Part shown: positions 1-7,335 of the stretch, in pieces
How positions within the stretch are numbered: position 1 is the stretch's first letter
Layout of the letters: each line of letters begins with the position of its first letter
Notes under the pieces: model-generated
Database searches by the model: none
Seen by the model: only the letters and a program-made list of their open reading frames with translations
Told to the model about the DNA's origin: nothing
Source: Deltaproteobacteria bacterium
GTDB lineage: Bacteria > Desulfobacterota > B13-G15 > RBG-16-54-18
Direction of reading: 5' to 3'
Length of the DNA stretch: 9,562 nt
NCBI GenBank assembly: GCA_003646745.1
Contig: QMLM01000044.1
Location: 1 to 9,562, forward strand
Program-made: the position numbers and the translations under genes

Positions 1-1497
1 GAGATAATGGACCCTCTCGGCGGAGAGATTGAACAGGATGTAATACTCGCGGACATATCTTAGCTCCAATTTCCTGAGATGGGCTCGTTGGACAAGGAGC
101 ATGGGATCGGGGGATAGAACCCCTTGCGACCTCGCTCCCAAGAACCTAACTGCAGGACCTGGCAGAACCAATACCTCGGGAAAGACCTCTTTCATGGTCC
201 AATAGATAGAGCTCAAGAACTGGGCCAGGGTATGGCCGATGACGTTTTCCGAAGAGCTGACGGAGAGATAAAAGATCCCCTCTTTATGAAGAGCCTCCTT
301 CACCTCGGCGAAAAACTCTCGCGTATAGCAGCGATTGAGCTGGGCGGTGGTTGGATCGGGCAGGCTCAAGATGATAACATCATACACCCTCCTACTCCTC
401 TGAACGAACCTCCTGCCATCTGTATAAGTGATCCGCACCCGAGGATCATCCAAAGGGAAAGTAATCTGGGGGGGGAGATATCTCCTTCCTGTTTTGATCA
501 GCTGAGGGTCTAATTCCACATAATCTAAGTGGCGGATAGAGGGATGCTTCAAGGTCTCCCTCACCAAACCACCGACCCCACCCCCGATCAACAAAACCTC
601 CTTGGGGCTTGGATGTTCCAAGAGGGCGAAGTGAACCGCCTCCTCTGCTGTGAGGGGATCGGGATAGGTGAAGTTCCAAACTCCGTTCTCAAAAAAGCTC
701 ATCTGGAGCCCATTGGTGATCACTGTGATGTTTCCATATATAGTGTCCTTGCTGGCGATCACCTTGTAACCCTTCCACCCCCACCCTTTGGAGATGAGGT
801 TGATCTGCCCTGAGTAAAATATTAGGATCGCCAGGGCGAAACACATCCACAGAACGGCCAATGGCTTAATCTTCTTGGCGAGAAGAAAGGAGGATAAGGC
901 CAAAAGGGCAGAGGTCAGTAGGATAACCTGCCATGAATTTAGAAAGTGGATAAAGAAGTAACTGAAGGCTATCCCACCTATCCCCGCACCTAGGGCCTCG
1001 TAGGCATAGACGAACCCAACCGACCTTGCCTCTTTGCCGAGGATCTCCCCGAGGAGACTACAGCCCAGGGAAAAGAGAAAGCCGGAGAAGAGGCAAAAGG
1101 GTAGCAGAAGGAAAAAGATGCCTGCAATCATCTGTGGCAAGGAGGCGATTTCCCCCACCGGGACCCCTAATATGGGGCGCAGGTAACGGGCAAGAAGAAG
1201 GCTTGTGGGCAGAATAAAGGCGAGGACCAACTGAACTGAGGAAAAAAGGGAGGTTTTCCCTTTGATACGATCGGAGAAAATTCCGAGAATAGCGCTCCCC
1301 AAGGCCGTCCAAAGGAGCCAAGCCGACAACATTACCCCTGTAGAGAGCTCATTGCCGGAAAATACCACCATGAGTTCCCGCAGCAAGACGATTTGGGCTA
1401 GCAGCGCCCCCAATCCCATGAGGACAAAGGCAAATACCACCCGTCCCTTATCTGCGGTCACCATCTTGTATTCACGAAGTCGCCGAAATTGCGCCAT
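1..1497 (-). CDS. Membrane-fused spermidine-synthase-like protein, 3' end off the left edge
   Basis: An open frame of 499 codons with no stop runs off the left edge, so the C-terminus is missing. The N-terminal half (about residues 20-230) is strongly hydrophobic, with roughly seven membrane segments. The second half is a SpeE-like Rossmann domain: YGNITVI near 254, GGGVGG at 305-310, VELD at 327-330, a DG at 360-361 and LPDPTTAQL from 379. This matches proteins annotated as fused MFS/spermidine synthase. The catalytic Asp of true aminopropyltransferases (first D of a VDSTDP-type loop) aligns with Ser378, so classical spermidine synthesis is doubtful and the substrate is unknown. The ATG at 1497 has AAGGG eight bases upstream and lies 26 bp inside the end of rsmI, so it is probably translationally coupled to it. 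A second in-frame ATG at 1464 has no comparable ribosome binding site. The family is fairly sure, the function is not. Confidence 0.85.
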   Translation of the reverse strand, partial: MAQFRRLREYKMVTADKGRVVFAFVLMGLGALLAQIVLLRELMVVFSGNELSTGVMLSAWLLWTALGSAILGIFSDRIKGKTSLFSSVQLVLAFILPTSLLLARYLRPILGVPVGEIASLPQMIAGIFFLLLPFCLFSGFLFSLGCSLLGEILGKEARSVGFVYAYEALGAGIGGIAFSYFFIHFLNSWQVILLTSALLALSSFLLAKKIKPLAVLWMCFALAILIFYSGQINLISKGWGWKGYKVIASKDTIYGNITVITNGLQMSFFENGVWNFTYPDPLTAEEAVHFALLEHPSPKEVLLIGGGVGGLVRETLKHPSIRHLDYVELDPQLIKTGRRYLPPQITFPLDDPRVRITYTDGRRFVQRSRRVYDVIILSLPDPTTAQLNRCYTREFFAEVKEALHKEGIFYLSVSSSENVIGHTLAQFLSSIYWTMKEVFPEVLVLPGPAVRFLGARSQGVLSPDPMLLVQRAHLRKLELRYVREYYILFNLSAERVHYL

Positions 1498-2191
1498 TGC
1501 GCTTACCCTTGCCTTTTCCGGCCACCACCAAGGTAATCTCGCCCCTTATTTGTTTTGTCTCCAATTTCTCTATGACCTCAGTTATCTCTCCCCTAATCAC
1601 TTCTTCATACAATTTTGTTAGTTCCCTGGCCACGACGATCTGTCGATCTCCAAAAGTCTCCAGTAAATCCATAAGGGTGTGCAGAAGACGATGGGGGGCC
1701 TCATAGAGGATGATCGTTCCCCGCAACTCCCTCATCTCCTCCAGCCTCTTTTTCCTCTTAGCACCTTTAGGAGGAAGAAACCCGAAGAAATGAAAAGAAT
1801 CCGTGGGAAGCCCGGATACGGCAAGGGCTGCAATTAAGGCAGAGGGACCAGGGATGGGGATCACCTCTATCCCCTCCTCAATTGCTCGCTGGATGAGACG
1901 AAAACCTGGGTCGGAGACTCCAGGAGTGCCCGCCTCGGAGATCAAGGCTATCTCTTCACCCTTAAGGAGCCTCTTAACAAGGACCTCTTTCTTCCTAGGC
2001 TCATTGTGCTCGAAGAGGCTGGTGAGATGGGCCTTTATTCGATAACGTCCAAGAAGTCTCTTCGCCCTTCGGGTATCCTCGGCGGCAATCAAATCCACTG
2101 CGCGCAGCACCCTGATGGCCCGCAAAGTAATATCCTCCAGGTTGCCAATGGGAGTGGAAACTACGTAGAGTTTTCCCTTTTTCTCCCCCAC
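1472..2191 (-). CDS. rsmI: 16S rRNA (cytidine(1402)-2'-O)-methyltransferase RsmI
   Basis: RsmI uses SAM to 2'-O-methylate C1402 in the decoding centre of 16S rRNA. The protein has the tetrapyrrole-methylase fold and its family motifs in order: LYVVSTPIGNLEDITLRA at the N-terminus, AEDTRRAKRLL, ISEAGTPGVSDPG, PGPSALIAALAVSGLP, FGFLPPKG and YEAPHRLL. I prefer the GTG at 2191. AAGGGG lies nine bases upstream, the start is four bases after the mazG stop, and it puts the family motif at the usual distance from the N-terminus. An in-frame ATG at 2236 would add 15 unconserved residues and lacks a good ribosome binding site. From the GTG the protein is 239 residues, against about 280-290 in E. coli and Bacillus. 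It stops soon after GEITLVVAGKG, so the usual C-terminal extension is absent. It overlaps the next gene by 26 bp. Confidence 0.93.
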   Translation of the reverse strand: MGEKKGKLYVVSTPIGNLEDITLRAIRVLRAVDLIAAEDTRRAKRLLGRYRIKAHLTSLFEHNEPRKKEVLVKRLLKGEEIALISEAGTPGVSDPGFRLIQRAIEEGIEVIPIPGPSALIAALAVSGLPTDSFHFFGFLPPKGAKRKKRLEEMRELRGTIILYEAPHRLLHTLMDLLETFGDRQIVVARELTKLYEEVIRGEITEVIEKLETKQIRGEITLVVAGKGKGKRNGAISATS

Positions 2192-2195
2192 AGGG

Positions 2196-2972
2196 CTAAT
2201 CCCCTTTTTCCCCCTTGCTCTGCTGCCAAAGGGCATCCATCTCGGCCAGAGATACCTCGTGGGGGTCCCTGCCCTTCTCTTTCAACCTCTTCTCTATGTA
2301 TCTGAACCTCTGCGCAAATCTATCCGTGGTCCTCCTGAGGGCATCCTCAGGGTCTATGCCGATGAACCTAGCCAGATTCACCAACGTAAAAAGGACATCT
2401 CCAAATTCGTCCCCTAACTTTTCTGCTCCTCCCTCTTGCATGGCATCCTTGAGCTCCCTTAACTCCTCCTGCAACTTTTCCCAAACTTGATCCTTGTGCT
2501 CCCAATCGAACCCCACTTTGGAGGCCCTTTGTGTTAGCCGGTAAGCCCTCATAAGGGCAGGAAGGCGTCTCGGGAGGCCATCCATCAAGGATCTATCCGG
2601 CCTCTCCTCGGCCTTCAACCTGACCCAGTTGGCCTCTACTTCGTGGGGACCAGAAACATGGGATCTGCCGAAGACATGAGGGTGCCGACGAATCATCTTT
2701 TCAGCTACAGTTTGGATCACATCATAAATATCAAAGGATCCTTCCTCTTGTGCTATCCTCGCCATAAAGATGATATGAAAGAGTAAATCCCCTAATTCCT
2801 CCTTTAAGCCTTTCTCATCACCTGCATCCAATGCCTCCAAGATCTCATAAGTCTCCTCAATGAGGAAGGGTTTAAGGCTATCTTTGGTCTGACGACGGTC
2901 CCATGGACACCCACCCTCCCCCCTTAACTGTGCCATGATATTTACCAAATCATCAAATCCCTTTTTCTCCAT
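2196..2972 (-). CDS. mazG: Nucleoside triphosphate pyrophosphohydrolase MazG
   Basis: MazG hydrolyses (d)NTPs to NMP and pyrophosphate, cleaning non-canonical nucleotides from the pool and, in E. coli, affecting (p)ppGpp-linked survival. The 258-residue protein is close to the E. coli length (263) and has two MazG repeats. The N-terminal one carries GCPWDRRQT (21-29) and the metal-binding EE..E with E..D pattern: E39, E40, E43, E59 and D62. The C-terminal one repeats it as LQEELRELKDA with GDEFGDVLFTLVNLARF. The ATG at 2972 is preceded by GAGGAGG at optimal spacing. It is the first gene of a minus-strand operon, and rsmI starts four bases after its stop. A sigma-70-like promoter lies immediately upstream. 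Confidence 0.95.
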   Translation of the reverse strand: MEKKGFDDLVNIMAQLRGEGGCPWDRRQTKDSLKPFLIEETYEILEALDAGDEKGLKEELGDLLFHIIFMARIAQEEGSFDIYDVIQTVAEKMIRRHPHVFGRSHVSGPHEVEANWVRLKAEERPDRSLMDGLPRRLPALMRAYRLTQRASKVGFDWEHKDQVWEKLQEELRELKDAMQEGGAEKLGDEFGDVLFTLVNLARFIGIDPEDALRRTTDRFAQRFRYIEKRLKEKGRDPHEVSLAEMDALWQQSKGEKGD

Positions 2973-2976
2973 ATTG

Positions 2977-3019
2977 CCTCCTCTTTTTTCAGATTAAGGT
3001 AATATTCGTAGATTTGCAA
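2977..3019 (-). promoter_or_regulatory. Candidate promoter and Shine-Dalgarno of the mazG operon
   Basis: Read on the minus strand, TTGCAA (3014-3019) is followed after 17 bases by TAATCT (2991-2996). The Shine-Dalgarno GAGGAGG (2977-2983) sits just before the mazG ATG. The predicted transcription start near 2984 leaves a very short leader of about a dozen bases. The hexamers are good but not perfect matches to sigma-70 consensus. Confidence 0.4.
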
Positions 3020-3053
3020 GGCAGAAAGAGCAGAAGTAATTTAGACAATCTTA

Positions 3054-3080
3054 TTGTGGATAATCATCGGCTGATATGAT
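3054..3080 (+). promoter_or_regulatory. Candidate extended -10 promoter of the amrS operon
   Basis: TATGAT (3075-3080) is preceded by TG one base upstream, giving an extended -10 (TGATATGAT). The best -35 candidate is TTGTGG (3054-3059) with a short 15-base spacer, which is acceptable for an extended -10 promoter. The start point would be near 3087, leaving a leader of about 18 bases with GGGGG before the ATG at 3105. It is back to back with the mazG promoter in a 132-bp gap. Confidence 0.4.
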
Positions 3081-3104
3081 AGTATCTTACCCGCAGGGGG
3101 AAAG

Positions 3105-4115
3105 ATGAAAGAGGCTTACCTCTATGAGAAGTTGCCTGATGGAAAGGTCCGTTGTTATTTGTGCAACCATCACTGTGTTATCACCGAAGGGAAAAAGGGG
3201 CGCTGCCATGTCCGTGAGAACCGAGAAGGGGTTCTCTACTCTCTAGTCTACGAAAGACTCATCTCAGCCAATGTCGATCCCATTGAGAAAAAACCCCTCT
3301 TTCACTTCTTGCCAGCGAGCGGGGCCTTTTCTATCGCTACAGTGGGATGTAACTTTCGCTGCCTGCACTGTCAGAACTATAGTATTTCCCAGATGCCCAC
3401 TGAGGAGGGAAGGATCACTGGCGAGAAGGTATCATGCGAGGAGATCGTCTCACTTGCCCTTAAGTACAAATGTGCCAGCATCGCATATACCTATACCGAA
3501 CCCACCATCTTCTATGAATACGCCTATGATACCGCCCGAAGCGCCCATAGAAAGGGAATAAAGAATATCTTTGTCACCAATGGATTCATGTCTTCAGAGG
3601 CCTTGGAGATGATCGCCCCTTATTTAGATGGGGCAAATGTAGACCTGAAATCCTTCTCGGAGGAATTTTACCAGAGGATCTGTGGAGCAAAATTGAAACC
3701 TGTACTAGAAGGGATCAAAAAGATGAAGGAGCTAGGGATCTGGGTGGAGGTCACTACCCTGATCATACCTACCTTGAACGACTCAGAGGAAGAATTGAGG
3801 CAGATCGCCCGTTTTATTCTCTCTGTGTCTCCAGAGATCCCCTGGCACGTTACCGCCTTCTACCCCACCTATAAGATGCTGGATAAGCCGCGGACATCCA
3901 CAATGATCATAAAGAGGGCCAGAGATATCGGCCTGGAAGAAGGCTTGCGATATGTCTATTCAGGAAACATCCCTGGAGAAGAAGGGGAGAATACCTATTG
4001 TTATAATTGTAAGGACTTGCTCATCCGTCGTTGGGGATTCCAAATTTTAGAAAATAAGATCAGAGAGGGGAAGTGTCCTCGTTGCGGAACCCCCATCGAC
4101 GGGGTGCAGATGTAG
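3105..4115 (+). CDS. amrS: AmmeMemoRadiSam system radical SAM enzyme (AmrS-like)
   Basis: This 336-residue protein is a full-length radical SAM enzyme of the AmrS type, the partner of the AMMECR1 (AmrA) and Memo (AmrB) proteins; the reaction is unknown to me. The N-terminus has a cysteine cluster (C17, C20, C24, C34), then VGCNFRCLHCQN with the 4Fe-4S-binding CxxxCxxC at C82, C86 and C89. Further conserved stretches are YTYTEPTIFYEY, NGFMSSEAL, ANVDLKSF and WHVTAFYPTYKM. The C-terminus has two CxxC pairs (C299/C302 and C324/C327) that look like a zinc-ribbon or knuckle. Related activating enzymes (PflA-like) share parts of this layout, but the combination best fits AmrS. It opens a plus-strand cluster with the ParA-like gene 13 bases downstream. 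AmrA and AmrB genes are not in this window. Confidence 0.9.
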   Translation: MKEAYLYEKLPDGKVRCYLCNHHCVITEGKKGRCHVRENREGVLYSLVYERLISANVDPIEKKPLFHFLPASGAFSIATVGCNFRCLHCQNYSISQMPTEEGRITGEKVSCEEIVSLALKYKCASIAYTYTEPTIFYEYAYDTARSAHRKGIKNIFVTNGFMSSEALEMIAPYLDGANVDLKSFSEEFYQRICGAKLKPVLEGIKKMKELGIWVEVTTLIIPTLNDSEEELRQIARFILSVSPEIPWHVTAFYPTYKMLDKPRTSTMIIKRARDIGLEEGLRYVYSGNIPGEEGENTYCYNCKDLLIRRWGFQILENKIREGKCPRCGTPIDGVQM

Positions 4116-4128
4116 AACAGGGCAAATT

Positions 4129-5061
4129 ATGTATGGGGAAAAAAGAGAGAAAAACATCTGGGCCATAGGAGGGGGAAAAGGGGGGATTGGCAAAAGCTTC
4201 GTGGTCGCCAATCTTGGTATAGCCCTGTGCGAACGTGGCAAAGAGGTGATTTTGGTCGATGCCGATCTAGGGGGTGCTAACCTCCACACCCTTTTGGGAA
4301 TCACCTATCCCACTATTACCCTAGATGATTTTATAAGAAAGGAGGTCAGAAATATCGAGGACGTCCTTGTGGAAACAGAGGTCCCTCATCTCAAATTGAT
4401 CAGTGGATCCCTAGATATATTGACAATGAGCAACCCCAAATATACTCAAAAGCAAAGGGTTATCCGCCACATCTATTCCCTAGACGCAGATTACATCATC
4501 ATCGATTTAGGGGCAGGGTCATCTTACCATGTCCTCGACTTCTTCCTCGTCTCCGAGAGGGGGATCTTTCTCATCACCCCCGAGCCGACGTCTCTCGAGA
4601 ATGCCTACAGGTTCCTGAAAGGGGTCTTCTTTCGCAAGCTGAGAAACTTGACCTCCCAATATGAGGTCAAAAAAATCATCGAGTTGGCCATGGACCGCGG
4701 CAATCCCGAAGGTATAAAGACGCCTTTTGATCTTCTTGAGCGAGTGGAGGGAATAGACAGGGAGATGGGGGCTCTGTTGAAAGAGGAAATCAGGCGCTTT
4801 CGGCCACAATTGATTGTCAACCAAGTGAGAAACCGCGCTGAGGCTGAGATTGGGTTCTTCGTCAAAAGCGCATGTCGAAAATATTTTGGCATTGAACTCA
4901 GCTACTTGGGCTACATCTTCTATGACCATAACGTCTACCTCTCCATACAAAAAGGACGCCCCCTTCTATTGAACCACCCTACCTCAGACGCAGCTAGATG
5001 CATTAGAGATATTACCTCTAAATTAATCAACGGAGGAGAGCTAAGTTGGTCTCTTCGATGA
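4129..5061 (+). CDS. ParA/MinD/FlhG-like P-loop ATPase
   Basis: This 310-residue SIMIBI-class ATPase has a deviant Walker A GGKGGIGKS (15-23) with the signature lysine K17, a VDADLGGAN switch (D44, D46) and a Walker B YIIIDLGAGSS with D126. The DADLGGANLHTLLG and TLDDFI stretches resemble FlhG/MinD proteins. It lacks an obvious C-terminal amphipathic membrane helix of the MinD kind. It probably cycles between ATP-bound dimer and monomer to position or regulate a partner, but no cargo can be named. The partner is likely the next gene: its start codon lies inside this one, 16 bases before the stop. The ribosome binding site of this gene is weak (CAGGG before ATG). No flagellar genes are in the window, so I do not call it FlhG. 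Confidence 0.85.
   Translation: MYGEKREKNIWAIGGGKGGIGKSFVVANLGIALCERGKEVILVDADLGGANLHTLLGITYPTITLDDFIRKEVRNIEDVLVETEVPHLKLISGSLDILTMSNPKYTQKQRVIRHIYSLDADYIIIDLGAGSSYHVLDFFLVSERGIFLITPEPTSLENAYRFLKGVFFRKLRNLTSQYEVKKIIELAMDRGNPEGIKTPFDLLERVEGIDREMGALLKEEIRRFRPQLIVNQVRNRAEAEIGFFVKSACRKYFGIELSYLGYIFYDHNVYLSIQKGRPLLLNHPTSDAARCIRDITSKLINGGELSWSLR
5032..5038 (+). promoter_or_regulatory. Shine-Dalgarno that sets a TTG start
   Basis: GGAGGAG lies seven bases before TTG 5046 but about 20 bases before the ATG at 5058. The spacing selects the TTG as the start of the J-like/HTH gene, even though the ATG forms a textbook ATGA overlap with the upstream stop. The site lies within the coding sequence of the ATPase. 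Confidence 0.6.
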
Positions 5062-5651
5062 AAACTTGGAGGGATCAGAATTATTACGAAATCCTTGAGG
5101 TTGATCCTCAGGCCACTGATGAGGAAATACGTATTGCGTATGAGAAACTAAAGACCACCTATAGCCCCAGCTCCCCAGGAATATACGCTCTGTTCACACC
5201 ACAAGAGATGAAGGAGATCCTTGCCAAGGTAGAGGAGGCCTATCGGGTTTTGAGCAATCCGAGAAACCGTAATGAATATGACCTTATGTTAAGGGGAGAA
5301 AAAACAGAAGTGACCATTCCTGCCCCTGCCCCTGCTATCTCCCTTCATCGACATCTTGGCCCAGCGGAGCTAAGGGAAGCTCTAGGAGGTGAAGAGGGGC
5401 CCTTTTCAGGGGAAAATCTGCGTAAAATTCGTGAATACCTCTCTTTGGAGGCAGACGAAGTAGCAAGAGAAACGAAAATAGGCAGAAATAACCTCAGCTC
5501 TATCGAGGAAGAAGACATAAATTCCCTTCCCGCTCTGGTATACCTAAAGGGGTTTTTGAAAGCCTATGCGAAGGTTTTGGGGCTTGATCCGTATAAAGTT
5601 ATCGAAGACTATCTCGCGCGGATAACCCGAAAGGGCTATCAGAGAGAATAA
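5046..5651 (+). CDS. Degenerate J-domain plus RodZ-type HTH protein
   Basis: This 201-residue protein has two domains. Residues 10-82 look like a J domain: NYYEILEVDPQATDEEIRIAYEKL is typical, and it ends with EEAYRVLSNPRNRNEYD. The Hsp70-stimulating HPD is replaced by Ser40-Pro41-Ser42, and an extra loop (IYALFTPQEM, 46-55) follows, so it should not stimulate DnaK in the usual way. After a Pro/Ala-rich linker (89-97), residues 118-195 form a RodZ/HTH_25-type helix-turn-helix: GENLRKIREYLSLEADEVA, then TKI, SIEEEDINSLPALVY and LKGFLKAYAKVLGLDP. Unlike RodZ it has no transmembrane helix. The TTG start at 5046 is chosen because of the GGAGGAG upstream; an ATG at 5058 would remove four residues. 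It overlaps the ATPase gene by 16 bp, which suggests the two products act together. From memory, similar J-like/HTH proteins next to ParA-like ATPases occur in deltaproteobacteria. Its function is unknown. Confidence 0.85.
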   Translation: MVSSMKTWRDQNYYEILEVDPQATDEEIRIAYEKLKTTYSPSSPGIYALFTPQEMKEILAKVEEAYRVLSNPRNRNEYDLMLRGEKTEVTIPAPAPAISLHRHLGPAELREALGGEEGPFSGENLRKIREYLSLEADEVARETKIGRNNLSSIEEEDINSLPALVYLKGFLKAYAKVLGLDPYKVIEDYLARITRKGYQRE

Positions 5652-5671
5652 TAAACAAATGGAAATTGAGA

Positions 5672-6206
5672 TCAGAGAAGTTCCTCTATCTTTTCCCGTA
5701 GTCTTTTCATAAGTGAATCGCTAAAACCTATAAGCCTTTCCTTAATGACCCCTTTCTTGTCCACCACGATCGTAGTTGGGATATGACGAATCCTATAGGC
5801 CTTTATTACCCCCTCATTTCCCAACAGGACAGGATAATTGATGTCCATATCGGCGATAAAGGAATATAGAGGAGGCAGAGGACTGCTCCAAGATAATTCC
5901 AAGTACCACTAACCCTCTTCCCTTATATCTGCGGTAGATATCGCGCAGGTGCGGGATGGAGGCTCTACATGGGGGACACCAAGTAGCCCAAAAATCGATA
6001 ATTACCGCCTTGCCCCGAAATTGTGAAAGGGCTATTTCTTCGCCTCTTAGGTCTTTTAATAAAAAATCGGCTGCAGGGGTACCAATACTACCAGATACCC
6101 TCTCTGTGGTACAACCCCAGAGGGAAAAGGAAATCAAGGTAAAGACAAGAAAAATAATCCCCCACTGGCCTAGCTTCCCTAATTTAGACCTTTCTCTTGA
6201 CCACAT
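5672..6206 (-). pseudogene. TlpA/ResA-like thioredoxin lipoprotein, frameshifted
   Basis: Two frames together make one periplasmic thioredoxin-like lipoprotein. The first frame (ATG 6206) has a basic N-terminus, a hydrophobic segment and a lipobox LWGC with Cys32. It continues with PAADFLLKDLRGEEIALSQF and the redox motif WATWCPPC (C77, C80), up to RGLVVLGIILE. The rest of the fold, FIADMDINYPVLLGN and then the cis-proline region HIPTTIVVDKKG, lies in the frame one base further on. The switch lies between about 5865 and 5895 and needs one base to be skipped, meaning one extra base or two missing. Rejoined, it would be about 177 residues, normal for TlpA/ResA proteins that reduce disulfides, for example in cytochrome c maturation. 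There is no long homopolymer at the site, so it may be a real mutation or an assembly error. The ATG lies 23 bp inside the upstream prenyl synthase gene. Confidence 0.8.
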
Positions 6207-7152
6207 AGTCGGCCATTTCGAAAAGGGCCTCCCTCTCCGGAGAAGGAGGCAGGGTCCATAAACTCTTTTTCCCCTCGTCTATACATCGCTGGGCCTTGGC
6301 GAAGGTATATTCTATACCTTTATACCTATCAATAAAAGAGAGTACCTTCCGCAAGCCATCATAAGAAAACTCATCGCCTAAAACAACCTCTTGAATTTCC
6401 TTCTTCTCATATGCAGTACATTGCCTTAAGGTGTGTATAAGGGGCAAGGTAATCTTTCCCTCTTTCAGGTCACTGCCTATCTCCTTTCCAAGGGTTTCTC
6501 TCTCCCCAATGTAATCCAGACAATCGTCCACCAGCTGAAAGGCGATCCCCACCTGAAGCCCATAGTTAGCTAGGGCTTCTTCCACCTCCAGTGGTGCCTT
6601 TCCCAAAATGGCACCTATGCGGGCGGCAGCAGAAATCAGGATGGCCGTTTTATTAATGATCAACTCCATGTTTTCTTCCTCGGTTATGGAAAGGTCCGCT
6701 GTCTTTACCAGTTCCATGGTCTCCCCTTCAGCCAAAGCAGTGGTGGCCGATGCCAAGGTCTGCAAGATCTTCAGATCCCCTACCTCTACCATCATGGCAA
6801 ATGACCTTGAGAAGAGAAAGTCACCCACCAATACACTGGCCTCATTTCCCCAAAGGGTATTGGCTGAGGCACTCCCTCTTCTGACCTCGGCATTATCAAT
6901 CACGTCGTCATGAAGAAGGGTAGCGGTGTGGATAAATTCAACAACTCCTGCTAAAGAGATATGATCCTCACCTCTATAACCACATAGTCTAGCGGACAGT
7001 AGAAGGAGAGAGGGACGAAATCTCTTGCCGCCACCCATAACCAGGTGTTTCGCTACCTTAGTAATGAGGGGGACACGGGAGGAAAGTCGATTTTCAAACT
7101 TCTCCTCAACTTTTTGCAGATCCTCATTTATCAGTTCAAGGACCTTCTCCAT
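6184..7152 (-). CDS. Polyprenyl diphosphate synthase (IspB/HepT-like)
   Basis: This trans-prenyltransferase condenses isopentenyl diphosphate with an allylic diphosphate, most likely to make the side chain of a respiratory quinone. The 322-residue protein has GGGKRFRP (40-47), the first aspartate-rich motif LLHDDVID (D82, D83, D86), then RRGSASANTLWG, GDFLFSRSF and the second aspartate-rich motif LVDDCLDY (D209, D210, D213). It ends the core with GSDLKEGKITLPLI. The residue five positions before the first motif is the small Ala77, not an aromatic, which in this family goes with long-chain (C35-C50) products rather than farnesyl or geranylgeranyl diphosphate. The exact chain length cannot be read. 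The ATG at 7152 has AAGGAT upstream and a near-consensus promoter. It is the first gene of a two-gene unit with the TlpA-like gene. Confidence 0.93.
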   Translation of the reverse strand: MEKVLELINEDLQKVEEKFENRLSSRVPLITKVAKHLVMGGGKRFRPSLLLLSARLCGYRGEDHISLAGVVEFIHTATLLHDDVIDNAEVRRGSASANTLWGNEASVLVGDFLFSRSFAMMVEVGDLKILQTLASATTALAEGETMELVKTADLSITEEENMELIINKTAILISAAARIGAILGKAPLEVEEALANYGLQVGIAFQLVDDCLDYIGERETLGKEIGSDLKEGKITLPLIHTLRQCTAYEKKEIQEVVLGDEFSYDGLRKVLSFIDRYKGIEYTFAKAQRCIDEGKKSLWTLPPSPEREALFEMADYVVKRKV

Positions 7153-7177
7153 CTCTATCCTTTATCTTCCTTAGGCC

Positions 7178-7206
7178 TTTATACTAAAACCCCCCTTCCT
7201 TGTCAA
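7178..7206 (-). promoter_or_regulatory. Strong sigma-70-type promoter of the prenyl synthase gene
   Basis: On the minus strand a perfect -35 TTGACA (7201-7206) is followed after exactly 17 bases by TATAAA (7178-7183). The predicted start near 7171 gives a leader of about 18 bases carrying the Shine-Dalgarno. This is one of the two best promoter matches in the window. Confidence 0.75.
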
Positions 7207-7335
7207 AACCTTTTTGGGCCCTTGTCCGAAGCCCTAATCTATGATAAGGGAGATCTTAAAAGATTAAACAGTCAGGCGGAGGTCCTTCTGTGCAATCTCC
7301 TTAAAATGACTAAATGAAAGGAAAGGAGGCCGAAA

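Noticed and set aside
124..813. Several plus- and minus-strand frames over the SpeE-like domain
   Set aside because: They overlap the well-supported minus-strand frame that encodes GGGVGG and LPDP motifs and show no domain of their own.
4129..5061. Calling the ATPase FlhG, MinD or a plasmid ParA
   Set aside because: There are no flagellar genes, no MinC/MinE neighbours, no ParB gene or parS-like sites and no C-terminal membrane helix, so only the superfamily can be supported.
5672..5902. Separate small gene with a TTG start on the minus strand
   Set aside because: Its sequence is the C-terminal half of the thioredoxin fold (cis-Pro HIPTT) and continues the frame that starts at 6206. It is a fragment of one frameshifted gene.
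7253..7264. Small inverted repeat ATCTT/AAGAT before the hydrolase-like gene
   Set aside because: It has only five AT-rich base pairs, as expected by chance in this composition. No convincing plus-strand promoter could be fixed in 7207-7335 either.
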